Below, in pieces: positions 49,861 to 57,908 of a DNA stretch of 64,000 bases (its first letter is position 1; each line of letters opens with the position of its first letter). Both the position numbers and the translations under genes were made by a program. The stretch covers positions 1 through 64,000 of the forward strand of contig JAFQNG010000097.1 in the NCBI GenBank assembly GCA_017396005.1. Reading direction: 5' to 3'. This DNA comes from Desulfovibrio sp. (GTDB lineage Bacteria; Desulfobacterota; Desulfovibrionia; Desulfovibrionales; Desulfovibrionaceae). The notes under the pieces are model-generated. The model saw only the letters and a list, made by a program, of their open reading frames with translations. It ran no database searches and was not told where the DNA came from.

Positions 49861-50658
49861 TTACAGAATACCCCAGAGCATGCGCAGGGCCACCAGTATG
49901 AGGAAGAAGGCGAACCACTTCTTCAGCTTGGCCGTGGGCAGGGAATGGGAGAGCTTTGCCCCCAGGGGAGCAGTGCAGTAACTGGCTGCCGCCAGGCAGA
50001 TCAGCGCCTGAAGATGCACAAAGCCCAGGCTGAAAGCTGGCAGGTCGGGCCGGCCCCAGCCGCCGATGATATAGCCCAGTGTACCGGCCACGGCAATGGG
50101 GAAGCCGATGGCCGCTGAGGTGCCCACGGCATGGTGCAGGGGCACATTACAGAAAGACATAAAGGGTACGGAAAGCGTGCCGCCGCCAATACCTACAAAG
50201 CTGGAAACCAGGCCAATGATGCCGCCTACGCCGGTAGTGCCCAGTGCGCCAGGCATTTCACGACTGGCCGGGGGCCGGTAATTGGAAAGCATCTGACAGG
50301 CCACGACCAGCAGGAAGCAGATGAAAAATACTTTCAGGAAAAGCGTTGGCATATAGCTGGCCACCAGGCCACCCAGGAAGGTGCCGGCTAGGATGCCAGG
50401 CGTGATATTGCGCACAATATCCCAGTGTACGGCACCACGCTTGTTATGGGCGCGCGAGCTGGATATGGATGTGATGATGATGCTCGCAAGAGAAGTAGCC
50501 AGGGCCATCTGTTGAATATACTGCGGCGGTACGCCCTGAGTGGGAAAGATGGTTACCAGCATGGGTACGATGACGATGCCACCACCTACACCCAGTAGAC
50601 CAGCCAGCACACCGGCCACAGCCCCACAGCACAGATAGACCAGAATCGAAAGAAGCAT
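49861..50658 (-). CDS. TauE/SafE-family sulfite/sulfonate exporter-like membrane protein
   Basis: 265 residues with about eight membrane helices. The first repeat contains AGLLGVGGGIVIVPML and the second SSFVGIGGGTLSVPFM, the paired GxGGG motifs of the TauE/SafE (DUF81) family. It is thought to export organic or sulfur anions such as sulfite or sulfoacetate; for a sulfate reducer sulfite export is an attractive guess but not shown. ATG at 50658 follows AGGAGGGG, the best ribosome binding site in the region. Confidence 0.88.
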   Translation of the reverse strand: MLLSILVYLCCGAVAGVLAGLLGVGGGIVIVPMLVTIFPTQGVPPQYIQQMALATSLASIIITSISSSRAHNKRGAVHWDIVRNITPGILAGTFLGGLVASYMPTLFLKVFFICFLLVVACQMLSNYRPPASREMPGALGTTGVGGIIGLVSSFVGIGGGTLSVPFMSFCNVPLHHAVGTSAAIGFPIAVAGTLGYIIGGWGRPDLPAFSLGFVHLQALICLAAASYCTAPLGAKLSHSLPTAKLKKWFAFFLILVALRMLWGIL

Positions 50659-50816
50659 GATCCCCTCCTGAAAATTGTGTTTCTCCACAAAGAGTTCTAT
50701 GCAAAGGCACCATGTGCGTCAACAGCAGAGCTGCATCAGCCCTGATGATCTGGACATAAAATAATTGACTATACCTGACGGATGAGGCAAATTACCAATT
50801 CAGATTCTGACCCTTT

Positions 50817-50906
50817 GGAGGGATGGCAGAGCGGCTGATCGCGGCGGTCTTGAAAACCGTTTAGGGTTTACGCCCTACGGGGGTTCAAATCCCTCTCCCT
50901 CCGCCA
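50817..50906 (+). tRNA. tRNA-Ser (anticodon UGA)
   Basis: A 90-base tRNA with acceptor stem GGAGGGA/TCCCTCC, encoded 3' CCA, D arm GGCAGAGCGGCTGATCGC, anticodon loop CTTGAAA (anticodon TGA), the long variable arm of serine tRNAs (about 50862-50880) and T loop GTTCAAATC. It reads UCA/UCG-type serine codons. It borders the repressor gene and the AT-rich glycan block, and tRNA genes are common integration sites, but no integrase is present. Confidence 0.96.
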
Positions 50907-50920
50907 AATTAGGCTGTCAC

Positions 50921-50965
50921 GAAGCCCCATAAAGCCCCAAAAGCTTTGTGGGGCTTCACTTTTTC
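50921..50965 (+). terminator. Terminator after tRNA-Ser
   Basis: GAAGCCCC at 50921-50928 pairs with GGGGCTTC at 50950-50957, with further pairing inside (AAAGC with GCTTT), followed by ACTTTTT. It ends the tRNA transcript. Confidence 0.8.
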
Positions 50966-51130
50966 GGATATATATCCTCTCAGGTAGCCTCACAAAATAC
51001 CCAGATATACCAATGAGAAGTTGGCATTTTTTGGTCTATGGGCAGGATTTTGTCTGAAACCCTGAATTGCCCTTTACTCAGTCACTTTGTGAGGCTCTCG
51101 GTTGCCGGGGGCCTTTTTGTTTGGCCTGCC

Positions 51131-51805
51131 CTACAGCAAAAGGCTCTGGTCTGCTGTGGAGTTGGATTTGGAGGCAATAGTGGTAATGCTCTTGATCACC
51201 AGACCCAGGATGAACTTCTCCGGCCGTTCGTTCATGGCCACATGTGTGACAATGGGCGTATAACCGCCTGCCAGATTGTCAGGATTCAGCACCATCAATC
51301 CGAACCTGTGCCCTCTCGGCATGGAAAGGCGACGGAACATGCAGGCCCCTTTGGCCTTGCCCGGCTCTCTCACAAGGTAGACCTGCCCGTCACGCAATGG
51401 GGCCGGGCTGGTATCTACCAGCGCTATATCGCCGGGCGCCAGCGTCGGCTGCATTGACAGGTCATCTGCCTGTACCTCCAGTGCCAGCATGGTAGGCAGC
51501 GGGTCAGCCCTATCCAGAATGCGCCAGTTGTCTGGCCGGATATCCAGATTACGCTGCAGCTTGTGTACGGGCAGGCCAGGTGCGACCTCACCGGGCATGG
51601 TAAAACGCACCCCCAGGGCCGTGAGCACAGGTTCCAGCCTGCGCAGTGTCGGTGTTGAGGCACCACTCAACCATCGCGAAATGTTGGCCTCACTCTCCCC
51701 AGACGCACGGGCAAGCTGAGCCTGATTGGCAAAAGGGCGACCTGAGACAGCCTGACGGAGGATTTCGAGGGCTTCATTTAGTAAGCCTTTAGAAATAGAA
51801 CTCAT
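51131..51805 (-). CDS. Phage-repressor-like regulator (XRE helix-turn-helix plus S24/LexA-like domain)
   Basis: 224 residues. An N-terminal helix-turn-helix (NQAQLARASGESEANISRWLSG) precedes an S24 domain with nucleophile Ser117 in DDLSMQPTLAPGD. The catalytic Lys expected in a VKRL-type motif is Arg158 (MFRRLSM), so self-cleavage may be lost and control by RecA doubtful. It has normal GC content, yet its ribosome binding site (AAGGAT) lies in the last codons of the AT-rich radical SAM gene, one base before its own start. It is thus the final cistron of the glycan operon, or a boundary marker of the acquired block. Target unknown. Confidence 0.82.
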   Translation of the reverse strand: MSSISKGLLNEALEILRQAVSGRPFANQAQLARASGESEANISRWLSGASTPTLRRLEPVLTALGVRFTMPGEVAPGLPVHKLQRNLDIRPDNWRILDRADPLPTMLALEVQADDLSMQPTLAPGDIALVDTSPAPLRDGQVYLVREPGKAKGACMFRRLSMPRGHRFGLMVLNPDNLAGGYTPIVTHVAMNERPEKFILGLVIKSITTIASKSNSTADQSLLL

Positions 51806-51806
51806 G

Positions 51807-52740
51807 TTAATCCTTAGATAGTAATTTTGTAAATATATTTTTTGTTTTATTTTTTATTATTTCAAAATAGTTTGTATTGAGTGAAAAGCCCATTTCCTTA
51901 GAACAGTGAGTACACATTTTGTAAATATTGTATTTGCCATGAAAAAAATGATTTTGTATTTTTAGCATGCTATATTGATAAATATCAAAAATATCTTTAT
52001 TTAAAATATTGTCAAAATCTTTTTTTGATTCATGCATCCAGTCTTGACAACATAAAATGACACTTCCATCAAATAAAATATTAAAATTTGTTTTTGGCTG
52101 TATACAATGTTTATCAGATTTAAATCTAGAATTAAAATTTTTAGCAGATATATTTTTTAGTAGTCCGCCTCTGGAGTTTGCGTAAAAATTTGTATTCACT
52201 TGAATTGTAGGAAATAGTTTTTTTTAATTTATCTGTATCAACATTTTGTAAAACTGGACAGTTTATCTGTATATCTATTTTTTTTGATGCAATATCAATA
52301 AACTGTATTGTATTATTAATTACTGAATCATAATTTAATTTTGTCATATTCTCATATTGCATTTTATCTGCTGAATTAATATTTATATGTAGTGTTTTTG
52401 GTGGTGACTCTATTAATTTTTTTTGAATATCTTCATTTAATAGACTTCCATTTGTTGATAAAACCACAAATGCATTTGTTTTATTGTTAATGTCATCTAT
52501 TTTATTAAATAGTTTTGGTGCAAGTAGTGGTTCATGGTGAAGATAAAGACCTACTTGGCCTTTGTAGTTATTTTTTATTAAAGATTGTACTATTGTTTCC
52601 CATGTATCGTCATTCATTGATCCCTTTTTATTGATTGTTCTATATGTAAATGGATGTGGACAATTTATGCACATTGCATTACAACGAGTTGTAAGCTGAA
52701 TAAAAATTGCATTTGGATGATTGTGTTCTGTATTCATCAT
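51807..52740 (-). pseudogene. Radical SAM/SPASM protein interrupted by a frameshift at an A8 tract
   Basis: The first open part (52740-52141) has a radical SAM motif CNAMCINC and continues to about residue 170. The second part (51807 to about 52210), in another frame, has CIQPKTNFNILFDG and CCQDWMHES, plus CTHCSKE, a SPASM-like end. Between them is a run of eight A (T8 on the plus strand at 52218-52225). Removing one A joins the frames smoothly (DKLKKLFPTIQVNTNFYAN), giving one protein of about 310 residues. So the gene is either switched off, phase-variable, rescued by polymerase slippage, or affected by a sequencing error. Role in the glycan operon unknown; it may modify a sugar or peptide linked to the glycan. 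Confidence 0.75.
52218..52225. repeat. T8/A8 homopolymer at the frameshift
   Basis: Eight T residues on the plus strand (A8 in the mRNA) lie exactly where the two halves of the radical SAM gene change frame. Tracts of this length slip readily in replication and transcription. Confidence 0.8.
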
Positions 52741-52814
52741 TATATCCTTAAATTTATATATTTTTTGAAAATATTTGTTTTTATATTTTGAAATTTTGTA
52801 TTAAAATATACAAA

Positions 52815-53957
52815 CTATTTAAATTTGTTTATGAAAAACTTTCTTATCTTGCGTAATGGAGATGTAATTCTCATAGAAAGTGAGTTTTGTATATTATTAA
52901 TTTGTGATTGTAAATATTTATTTGTATTATTAAGATGAAGTATTTTATTATATGCGTCTGATAGTAGATCTATACTTGCGCTGCATGTATTATTATATAA
53001 TAGGATATTGCTGTTCATTATTATTGTATTATTGCTTTGATTTGCTAGATATAGTTGTTTTTCAATAAGTTTTTGAATATTGTATCTTTCTAAAGATATA
53101 GATCTTAATAAGTCAATAGTATCACAAGCCTGTTCGTATCCATGTTCAATTGTGTATAATAATTGATTTGAATTTAAAATTTTTTTAGTTCCTCTTCCGC
53201 TAAAATTCGTCAATTCTTCTGCATATATATTTTGTAAATTTATATAGCCACATCCTCCAAAATGATCATATTCATATATTGGTATACCAAGTGCCAAAGA
53301 GTATTGAACTGTTTTACCAATTGAAATAATAACATCATAATTTAATAGTATTTCTGGCGTGATATGAATATTTGTATTTGTTATTGTGCCATAATAGTCA
53401 ATATTGTATTTATAAGTATCAAGTTGTAGAATCTCTTTTGGTGGATGATTAGATACAACTGCTATATTTTTTAATTTTGAATTTAAAATTTTTTTCTTGT
53501 TTTCGAAATGTTCAGGAATATGATTAGGTATTAGTGTAAAAAAATTTTTATCAATTCCATATATGTCATGATACATATTAATAATTTCTTGTGATACACA
53601 AGATATGAGATTTAAATTTTTGTAAAAAATAGGAATCCTTTCAATTTTTAAAAAAGATGAAAGTGAGCCGTAAATAATTTTATTATATTTTACGCCTTTC
53701 TCTAGTAGGTATGGTAAAAATATCAGGTGATATGACCAAATAATATCATATTTTTCTGATTCATGAATAGCTTTAATTGAAAATATCTTTATATTAATAT
53801 TAAAATTCTTAACTATATTTTTAAAATTTTCATCTATGTATAAAGAAGCTATGTGTACAGAATGACCTTTTTTACATAAATAATCTGCATACTCAAGAAT
53901 ATGAAGAACAGAACCGTGAAATCCATTCATATATAAACATGTGAAAAGAATTTTCAT
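52815..53957 (-). CDS. Glycosyltransferase, GT4-like (GT-B fold)
   Basis: 380 residues. The N-terminus KILFTCLYMNGFHGSVLHI and the later NIAVVSNHPPKEIL, GIPIYEYDHFGGCGYIN resemble GT-B transferases that use nucleotide sugars. A basic, coiled C-terminus (from about 330) may bind membrane. The gene is very AT-rich and lies between tagD (3-base gap upstream) and the radical SAM gene. Its sugar is unknown. No strong Shine-Dalgarno sequence is evident, so it may depend on coupling to tagD. Confidence 0.7.
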   Translation of the reverse strand: MKILFTCLYMNGFHGSVLHILEYADYLCKKGHSVHIASLYIDENFKNIVKNFNINIKIFSIKAIHESEKYDIIWSYHLIFLPYLLEKGVKYNKIIYGSLSSFLKIERIPIFYKNLNLISCVSQEIINMYHDIYGIDKNFFTLIPNHIPEHFENKKKILNSKLKNIAVVSNHPPKEILQLDTYKYNIDYYGTITNTNIHITPEILLNYDVIISIGKTVQYSLALGIPIYEYDHFGGCGYINLQNIYAEELTNFSGRGTKKILNSNQLLYTIEHGYEQACDTIDLLRSISLERYNIQKLIEKQLYLANQSNNTIIMNSNILLYNNTCSASIDLLSDAYNKILHLNNTNKYLQSQINNIQNSLSMRITSPLRKIRKFFINKFK

Positions 53958-53960
53958 AAA

Positions 53961-54374
53961 TTATTTATATAAATTAATATTTGCTATATATTCATTAATG
54001 TATACACGTGTTTGTGTTGATGATATTTCAGGTGTTCTTGGAAGATATATAATATCACATTGTTTTGATAAAAAATCAAATTTACCTTCCCAGTCGTCTC
54101 CCATAACAAAAATATCGGCTTTATAAAACTTTATATCATGTATTTTTTGTTCCCAGCTTTCTTCTGGTATGACTAAATCTACATAACGTATTGATTCTAA
54201 AATGAGTTTACGTTGATAGAAAGAGTAGTATGATTTTTTATTTTTAATATTATTAAAGTTGTCTGTAGACAATCCTACTATGAGGTAGTCTCCAAGAGCT
54301 TTTGCTCTTTTTAGTAAGTTAATATGGCCATAATGAAGAACATCAAAAGTGCCATATGTTAGTATTCTTTTCAT
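53961..54374 (-). CDS. tagD: Glycerol-3-phosphate cytidylyltransferase (TagD-like)
   Basis: 137 residues. The nucleotidyltransferase signature is complete: YGTFDVLHYGHINLL (HxGH) and the C-terminal RTPEISSTQTR (cognate of RTEGISTT). GDDWEGKFD matches GDDWxGKFD of TagD/GCT. It makes CDP-glycerol from CTP and glycerol-3-phosphate. The length fits TagD (about 129). The downstream TagF-like gene uses CDP-glycerol, so substrate and user are coded side by side (2 bases apart). In Gram-positive bacteria this serves teichoic acid; here it must serve another surface polymer. Confidence 0.9.
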   Translation of the reverse strand: MKRILTYGTFDVLHYGHINLLKRAKALGDYLIVGLSTDNFNNIKNKKSYYSFYQRKLILESIRYVDLVIPEESWEQKIHDIKFYKADIFVMGDDWEGKFDFLSKQCDIIYLPRTPEISSTQTRVYINEYIANINLYK

Positions 54375-54376
54375 AT

Positions 54377-56869
54377 TTATCTACTCAATAGTTCTTTTTT
54401 GATATGAGAAATAACTGTATCTGTTGCATGAGGAAAATTTATCATTATTTCTTTTTTAGAAAATTCATCTCTTTTTTCTTTTTTTATATCATTGTCTAAA
54501 ATAATGACATTTTCTATAAAATTAGATATATCTTTTTTTGAATAAGCGATATAGCAATGGTTTAGGCACTTTTTTCCAAGATATGAGAATTTTTCATCTA
54601 TATCAGTTTTTCTTTTTAACATATAACAGCAAGGTTTTCCTGTATAAAAATATTCAACAAGAAATGATCCGCAGTCTTGTATTATACCGTCAGATTCAGC
54701 AAATATTTTAAAATAATTACCATCTGTGCTATATTCTATATTTTTATAAGAGCATAGTTTATCAATCCATTGATTTGTCTTTTTTTCTCCCCATTTTTTA
54801 TAGCTGCGTAAAAATATAAACAAGGCAGGATGTGGTCTGAATATAAAATCAATTTCTGGATAATTTGAAGGTAAAGTCAAAATAAAATCTGAATAATTTA
54901 AAAAATTAGAAAGAGATAGTGTATTATTATATCCTCCTTCTACTGAGTGATGTGGTGCAATTATTATTTTTTTTCTTTTTTTATATTTTTTATTATTTAA
55001 ATATTTATATAAAGAATCCATTTTGGAGTATCCAGTAAGTACTGCATTCATCCCACAACATTGTCCATATTTTATATAATCTTCTAAATTATATTTTGTT
55101 TCAATAAAAATTTTCCAAAAATTGTTATAATTGTCTCTCTTATATGTTGTCCAGTCGTATTTTGATCTAAAAAATCCATAATTGATATGAAAATTTAAAA
55201 TTTTATTTTTGAAAGCGTGATGAGGATTATAAAGAGAATATGAAATATCATATGGTGATGGATAGCAAACTAGATCAGCGTCAATAATTATATCATGATA
55301 TTCAGTAATCTTATCATTTTCTATGGTTACAGCAAGTTTTGTAAAGTTATATTTTTTATTTAGTTCTTTGAAAGTAGATTTTAATATTTTTATCATTTCA
55401 TTATTTCCAAAGCGCACATCAGGAATTACAAATAGTGATACATCAAATTTTTCTTCTGTCATTAATCGACACATTAATTCTTCAGCCGGAAACATACTGG
55501 TCATATTAACAAGAAAGACAGTTTTAATTTTATTTCCAAGAGCTATTGATCTTTTTATGTTGGTTATAGTTTTACGATATTCTTCAAAAATATTGTATTT
55601 ACATACTTTATCAATAGTATGCTTGGTTCCTTTATTATATAGATTAATATCTTTTTTGATAATATTATATATATCGCTATTTACTGATTTAATATATTCT
55701 AAAGTATCAGGGATTGATTCTTTTGTTGATCCTTTAATAACTTTTACTTTTACAAGAGGATAGTTGTAATTTCTAATAAGTGTAAAAGGATATTTTGTTG
55801 GTATGATTGAATTTATATTCAAATTTTTTAGTAAAGATTTTGTATTTACATATGTTGAGTATGAATATCCTGCATTATAAAGTATTTCTGTAAATACCAT
55901 TTCATAATTATGTATGACATGTGCAGGGCTTAATTCTTTTTTAATACTATTTATAAATTTTATAAATATATCTGACATATATACATTTTTTTTGAAAATG
56001 TAAAAGAAGCTTGGAATATATGGTTTTGGATCTGTGCTTGATGATAGACCATAAAAATCACATTTCTTTTTTTGAAAATCATCAATAATATTTTTAAATG
56101 GATATATTGGTCCGTAGCAGCTATCATTAATAAAAATTAGATTGTCATTATCTTTAAATATTTTATTTCTAACTAGATATTTATATCCTATTTTATACGA
56201 TCCAAAATCATATTCTCCATGTCTGAAACAAATACAAACATTACAGATGTTATTAATTTTGTTAAGCTCATTTATGAATATTGGACTGTCTATAATAAGA
56301 ATAGTGAAATCACTTATTTGATATATATGGTTTAAAAGATAAATTATTTTATCGCTGATTTTTCCATCGCAAGAAAATGATGCTACTACAGATATAAAAT
56401 TTGTATTGAATTTATTTCGTTTGAAAAAAAATTTAGTACATTCTTCTGTTCCAATATGAAAATTCATTTCTTTTATATCAGCTAAACATATTTTTCGTCC
56501 TTCATATTTTCCGTATTTTTCATAATGAAGAAGTGGATTTATGTCAGCTATTTCAACATCTGGATGTATTAAATAGTATTCATTGGAATAAAAATAAGGA
56601 CTTGGATTTATTTTTCCATTTATTCCATTTACTAAATAGTGTATTGCTGGATCAATACCGCAGTTGCTTATATCGAAATAATAATTTGAATACCAACTCC
56701 TATCAAAATATATAGAATTATTTATAGTATCAAGATCATTATGTCTCTTCTTGAAATATGACGGTAAAAATGATTTTATAATATATTTTACAATTTGTAT
56801 TTTATATTTTTCGTCAAAAATAATATTAAGTAGTTTTATAATAATAAATTTCGATATTTTGTATATCAT
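54377..56869 (-). CDS. Large glycan enzyme: RgpF-like domain fused to a CDP-glycerol glycerophosphotransferase domain
   Basis: 830 residues. A leader region is followed by two degenerate FDxxWY...DP..HYL..G repeats (about 54-126) common in surface glycosyltransferases. Next comes a rhamnan-synthesis RgpF-like domain (about 155-420; FRHGEYDFGSYKIGY and INDSCYGPIYPF). The C-terminal domain (about 450-830; FRPHPALFIFL, GIIQDCGSFLVEYFYTGKP) is TagB/TagF-like and transfers glycerol phosphate from CDP-glycerol. It is very AT-rich. The TagD-like gene next to it supplies the donor. It probably adds, or polymerises, glycerol phosphate on a rhamnose-type or other glycan. AGGATATAT precedes the ATG. Confidence 0.8.
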   Translation of the reverse strand: MIYKISKFIIIKLLNIIFDEKYKIQIVKYIIKSFLPSYFKKRHNDLDTINNSIYFDRSWYSNYYFDISNCGIDPAIHYLVNGINGKINPSPYFYSNEYYLIHPDVEIADINPLLHYEKYGKYEGRKICLADIKEMNFHIGTEECTKFFFKRNKFNTNFISVVASFSCDGKISDKIIYLLNHIYQISDFTILIIDSPIFINELNKINNICNVCICFRHGEYDFGSYKIGYKYLVRNKIFKDNDNLIFINDSCYGPIYPFKNIIDDFQKKKCDFYGLSSSTDPKPYIPSFFYIFKKNVYMSDIFIKFINSIKKELSPAHVIHNYEMVFTEILYNAGYSYSTYVNTKSLLKNLNINSIIPTKYPFTLIRNYNYPLVKVKVIKGSTKESIPDTLEYIKSVNSDIYNIIKKDINLYNKGTKHTIDKVCKYNIFEEYRKTITNIKRSIALGNKIKTVFLVNMTSMFPAEELMCRLMTEEKFDVSLFVIPDVRFGNNEMIKILKSTFKELNKKYNFTKLAVTIENDKITEYHDIIIDADLVCYPSPYDISYSLYNPHHAFKNKILNFHINYGFFRSKYDWTTYKRDNYNNFWKIFIETKYNLEDYIKYGQCCGMNAVLTGYSKMDSLYKYLNNKKYKKRKKIIIAPHHSVEGGYNNTLSLSNFLNYSDFILTLPSNYPEIDFIFRPHPALFIFLRSYKKWGEKKTNQWIDKLCSYKNIEYSTDGNYFKIFAESDGIIQDCGSFLVEYFYTGKPCCYMLKRKTDIDEKFSYLGKKCLNHCYIAYSKKDISNFIENVIILDNDIKKEKRDEFSKKEIMINFPHATDTVISHIKKELLSR

Positions 56870-56924
56870 ATATATCCTGTTTGTATAAAAGTATTATCGT
56901 GTATAATGTTTAAGTATCGTTATA

Positions 56925-57908
56925 TTACATAGATAATCCTTTATTCATAGCAATCAATATTTTATAGATACTTGTCTTTCTGAGTTGTATATAATTTTTT
57001 ATTACTATAAAAATATAACTAAAACATACAAATGGCAAATAAATTGAATGCAATAGCTTTGTATAATATATTCTGTTTCTTAGTGATGTGTAGTATATGT
57101 AATTATTGTAACGTTTATTTTGCTTGTTAATCATTTCAAGTGTAATTATTGTTGATCCTACATTGTGGTATACGATGCTATGTTTTGACCATAGAATATT
57201 AATATAGTAATTTTTTGCTCTTTGACAAAATTCTATATCTTCATAATACATAAAAAATTTTTCATTAATAAAACCAGTTTTATGAATAATATTTTTAGGT
57301 ATTAACATTGATGCTCCGTTTATAGCATCAAGCCTGTATTCGATATCATATTCAGATAAAATATTTATATCTTTGATATTCATTCCTTCACAAATATGTG
57401 AAGTAGTTCCTAAAAATTTATTTACTTTGCTTCCTCCAAGGCATTGTACTGTTTTTTTGTCATGATGGTAAACAAGTGTAGAGCCTACAATACACTTTTC
57501 AGTATATACTTTTTTACATAATTCATAGAGTGCTCTGGTGTCTGCCTCTGTATCATTATTCAGTACCCATACAGCCTTGCATGCATTATCTCTGAATGCC
57601 AGTCTCATGCCGGCATTATTGCCATAGGCATATCCGCCGTTTTTCGGCATCGTCAGGATGATAGAGCGATATTTCAGATCAGTAGTTCCGATATTCTGTG
57701 CCTTGACGATGCTGGGTGATGCGAACTCTCGCCAGGCAAAAAATATTTTGTCTACACTTCCGTCATTGGAATTATTGTCAATGACAATGATACGTCCAGG
57801 GACTTCCACAAGCTTATCAAGGCTACGCAGGCAGTTGATGGTATCGTCAGCACCTCTGTAGTTGACAATGAGTACTGTCACGTCTTTGGATTCAAGCAGC
57901 GGTTTCAT
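56925..57908 (-). CDS. Chimeric family 2 glycosyltransferase spanning the AT-rich boundary
   Basis: 327 residues. The N-terminal GT-A core (VTVLIVNYRGADDTINCLRSL, VIDNNSNDGS, PKNGGYAYGNNAGMR, VLNNDTEAD with its DxD) is typical of rhamnosyl/galactosyl transferases. The C-terminal half (AINGASMLIPK, FMYYEDIEFCQRAKN) completes the family pattern. The first half has the GC-rich codons of the flank, the second half (from about 57,540 downward) the AT-rich codons of the block, so the two ends have different histories. It overlaps the ABC gene by 17 bases. The acceptor is probably a lipid-linked glycan. Confidence 0.85.
   Translation of the reverse strand: MKPLLESKDVTVLIVNYRGADDTINCLRSLDKLVEVPGRIIVIDNNSNDGSVDKIFFAWREFASPSIVKAQNIGTTDLKYRSIILTMPKNGGYAYGNNAGMRLAFRDNACKAVWVLNNDTEADTRALYELCKKVYTEKCIVGSTLVYHHDKKTVQCLGGSKVNKFLGTTSHICEGMNIKDINILSEYDIEYRLDAINGASMLIPKNIIHKTGFINEKFFMYYEDIEFCQRAKNYYINILWSKHSIVYHNVGSTIITLEMINKQNKRYNNYIYYTSLRNRIYYTKLLHSIYLPFVCFSYIFIVIKNYIQLRKTSIYKILIAMNKGLSM

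Larger units (their letters stand above)
51806..57540. mobile_element. AT-rich glycan block, probably acquired
   Basis: Base composition drops sharply at the start codon of the repressor gene (about 51806) and rises again inside the GT2 gene at about 57,500-57,560. Within the block there are long A/T runs and AT-ending codons (AAT, ATA, TTA, AAA), unlike the flanks. It holds a radical SAM gene, a glycosyltransferase, a TagD-like and a TagF/RgpF-like gene and most of a GT2. No integrase, transposase or flanking repeat was seen, so exchange by homologous recombination at a polysaccharide locus is more likely than an integrative element. Confidence 0.7.

Noticed and set aside
50817..57908. tRNA-Ser as attachment site of an integrated prophage or ICE
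   Set aside because: A phage-type repressor lies next to the tRNA, but there is no integrase and I found no duplicated tRNA end at the other boundary near 57.5 kb, which falls inside a gene.
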